From Candidatus Sumerlaeota bacterium (GTDB lineage: Bacteria > Sumerlaeota > Sumerlaeia > Sumerlaeales > Sumerlaeaceae), in the NCBI GenBank assembly GCA_026398535.1, contig JAPLSQ010000051.1, positions 1-54,051 of the forward strand: a stretch of 54,051 bases of DNA, given 5' to 3'. The notes beneath the pieces were generated by a model. The model worked only from the letters and a program-made list of their open reading frames with translations, was not told the DNA's origin and did no database searches. Positions 53,660 through 54,051 of the stretch are shown here, piece after piece. Position 1 is the stretch's first letter. Every line of letters begins with the position of its first letter. The translations under genes and the position numbers were made by a program.

Positions 53660-53901
53660 CGGATCACCTTCTGGCTGAGTGATGTTAAATCGTCATATCA
53701 ATGGAAAATGTGAAATATGGGGAATGGATTTGCAAGGATTTGAAATGGCGCGCCAGATGCTCGTGGCACAAGACCATGACCGCCATAAAATCCGCCATAA
53801 AAGTGAGTATGTCCTGAAGGTATCTTGTGGTTTCCCGGCCCGGGGCATGATTCTTAATGTGGCATGGGCATCCCCCCGCCCATGATTCATGACCGGGACG
53901 G

Positions 53902-54006
53902 TCATGCCGTCCTTGGAGAGTGCGCAAGCCAAGTTTGCGCCTTGGCGTCGGTCGTTGTCATCGCGACTTTCGGGTCGCATTCCTTCGGCTGCTGCGATGC
54001 TTTCAT
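53902..54006 (-). CDS. Very short ORF with strong ribosome site at right edge
   Basis: 34 codons, MKASQQPKECDPKVAMTT onward, with GAAAGGAG eight bases upstream. Nothing is recognised. The gap 53660-54051 holds no other convincing gene, only some short GC-rich dyads. It may be a leader peptide or a chance ORF. Confidence 0.2.
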   Translation of the reverse strand: MKASQQPKECDPKVAMTTTDAKAQTWLAHSPRTA

Positions 54007-54051
54007 TCACAGCTCCTTTCAAAAAATCGAAAATTGTGGGGGGCTTCGCCC

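Noticed and set aside
53693..54022. Longer minus-strand ORF at the right end
   Set aside because: No recognisable family; the good ribosome site there belongs to a different frame (the 34-codon ORF).
1..54051. tRNA, rRNA genes, insertion sequences or phage genes
   Set aside because: None could be recognised by reading; no transposase or integrase motifs were seen in the open frames. A covariance-model search would be needed to exclude small RNAs.

Overview
The window looks like a chromosomal segment (moderately high GC) of a free-living, carbohydrate-degrading, diderm-type bacterium. It combines several class III pilin-like (pseudopilin) genes starting FTLIELLIVVAIIAILAAIAVPNFLEAQ, sugar ABC importers with lipoprotein binding proteins, many uroporphyrinogen-decarboxylase (URO-D) family proteins, parallel beta-helix proteins and GH38-like enzymes. 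That mix resembles poorly cultured phyla such as Sumerlaeota, Hydrogenedentota or Lentisphaerota. This placement is inference from gene content; no rRNA or tRNA gene was seen.

Layout. (1) 1-3739, plus strand: the end of an NAD-type isocitrate dehydrogenase gene, a methylisocitrate-lyase-like gene, a small Cys protein gene, and the two subunits of a LeuCD-type aconitase/isopropylmalate dehydratase. (2) 3935-15403, plus strand: glycan locus A, with a pseudopilin, a stretch of broken genes, then GH38-like enzyme, binding lipoprotein, two permeases, URO-D protein, more broken genes, and a zinc alcohol dehydrogenase closed by a good terminator. (3) 34959-15546, minus strand: glycan locus B, about 19 kb with nearly all genes in one direction: ROK-type regulator, iron alcohol dehydrogenase, pseudopilin, a secreted tandem-module protein, a GH-like enzyme, GH38-like enzyme, binding lipoprotein, two permeases, a double-parvulin chaperone, a second large GH-like protein, a beta-helix protein, a cupin and a URO-D protein. 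Its GH38-binding protein-permease-permease core is a diverged, inverted paralogue of locus A. (4) 35147-38262: a broken secreted hydrolase gene divergent from a second, intact ROK regulator. (5) 46774-38362, minus strand: glycan locus C: pseudopilin, large beta-helix protein, GH5-like enzyme, membrane-anchored binding protein and two permeases, divergent from a LacI regulator at 47205. (6) 47205-53659: LacI regulator, 2-hydroxyacid dehydrogenase, translation initiation factor IF-2 and another URO-D protein.

How it fits together (inference): each locus couples exported polysaccharide-active or glycan-binding proteins with a CUT1-type importer and cytoplasmic dehydrogenases and URO-D proteins that process the imported sugar derivative. 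None of the three importers has its own ATPase, so a shared ATPase elsewhere is expected. All three loci contain pseudopilins. Five exported proteins or remnants end in the same short tail, Trp-x-[Leu/Cys]-[Tyr/Phe], which may be a sorting or anchoring signal and is the most interesting possible new element here. Fragments of related genes between intact ones show that these loci have been repeatedly duplicated and eroded.
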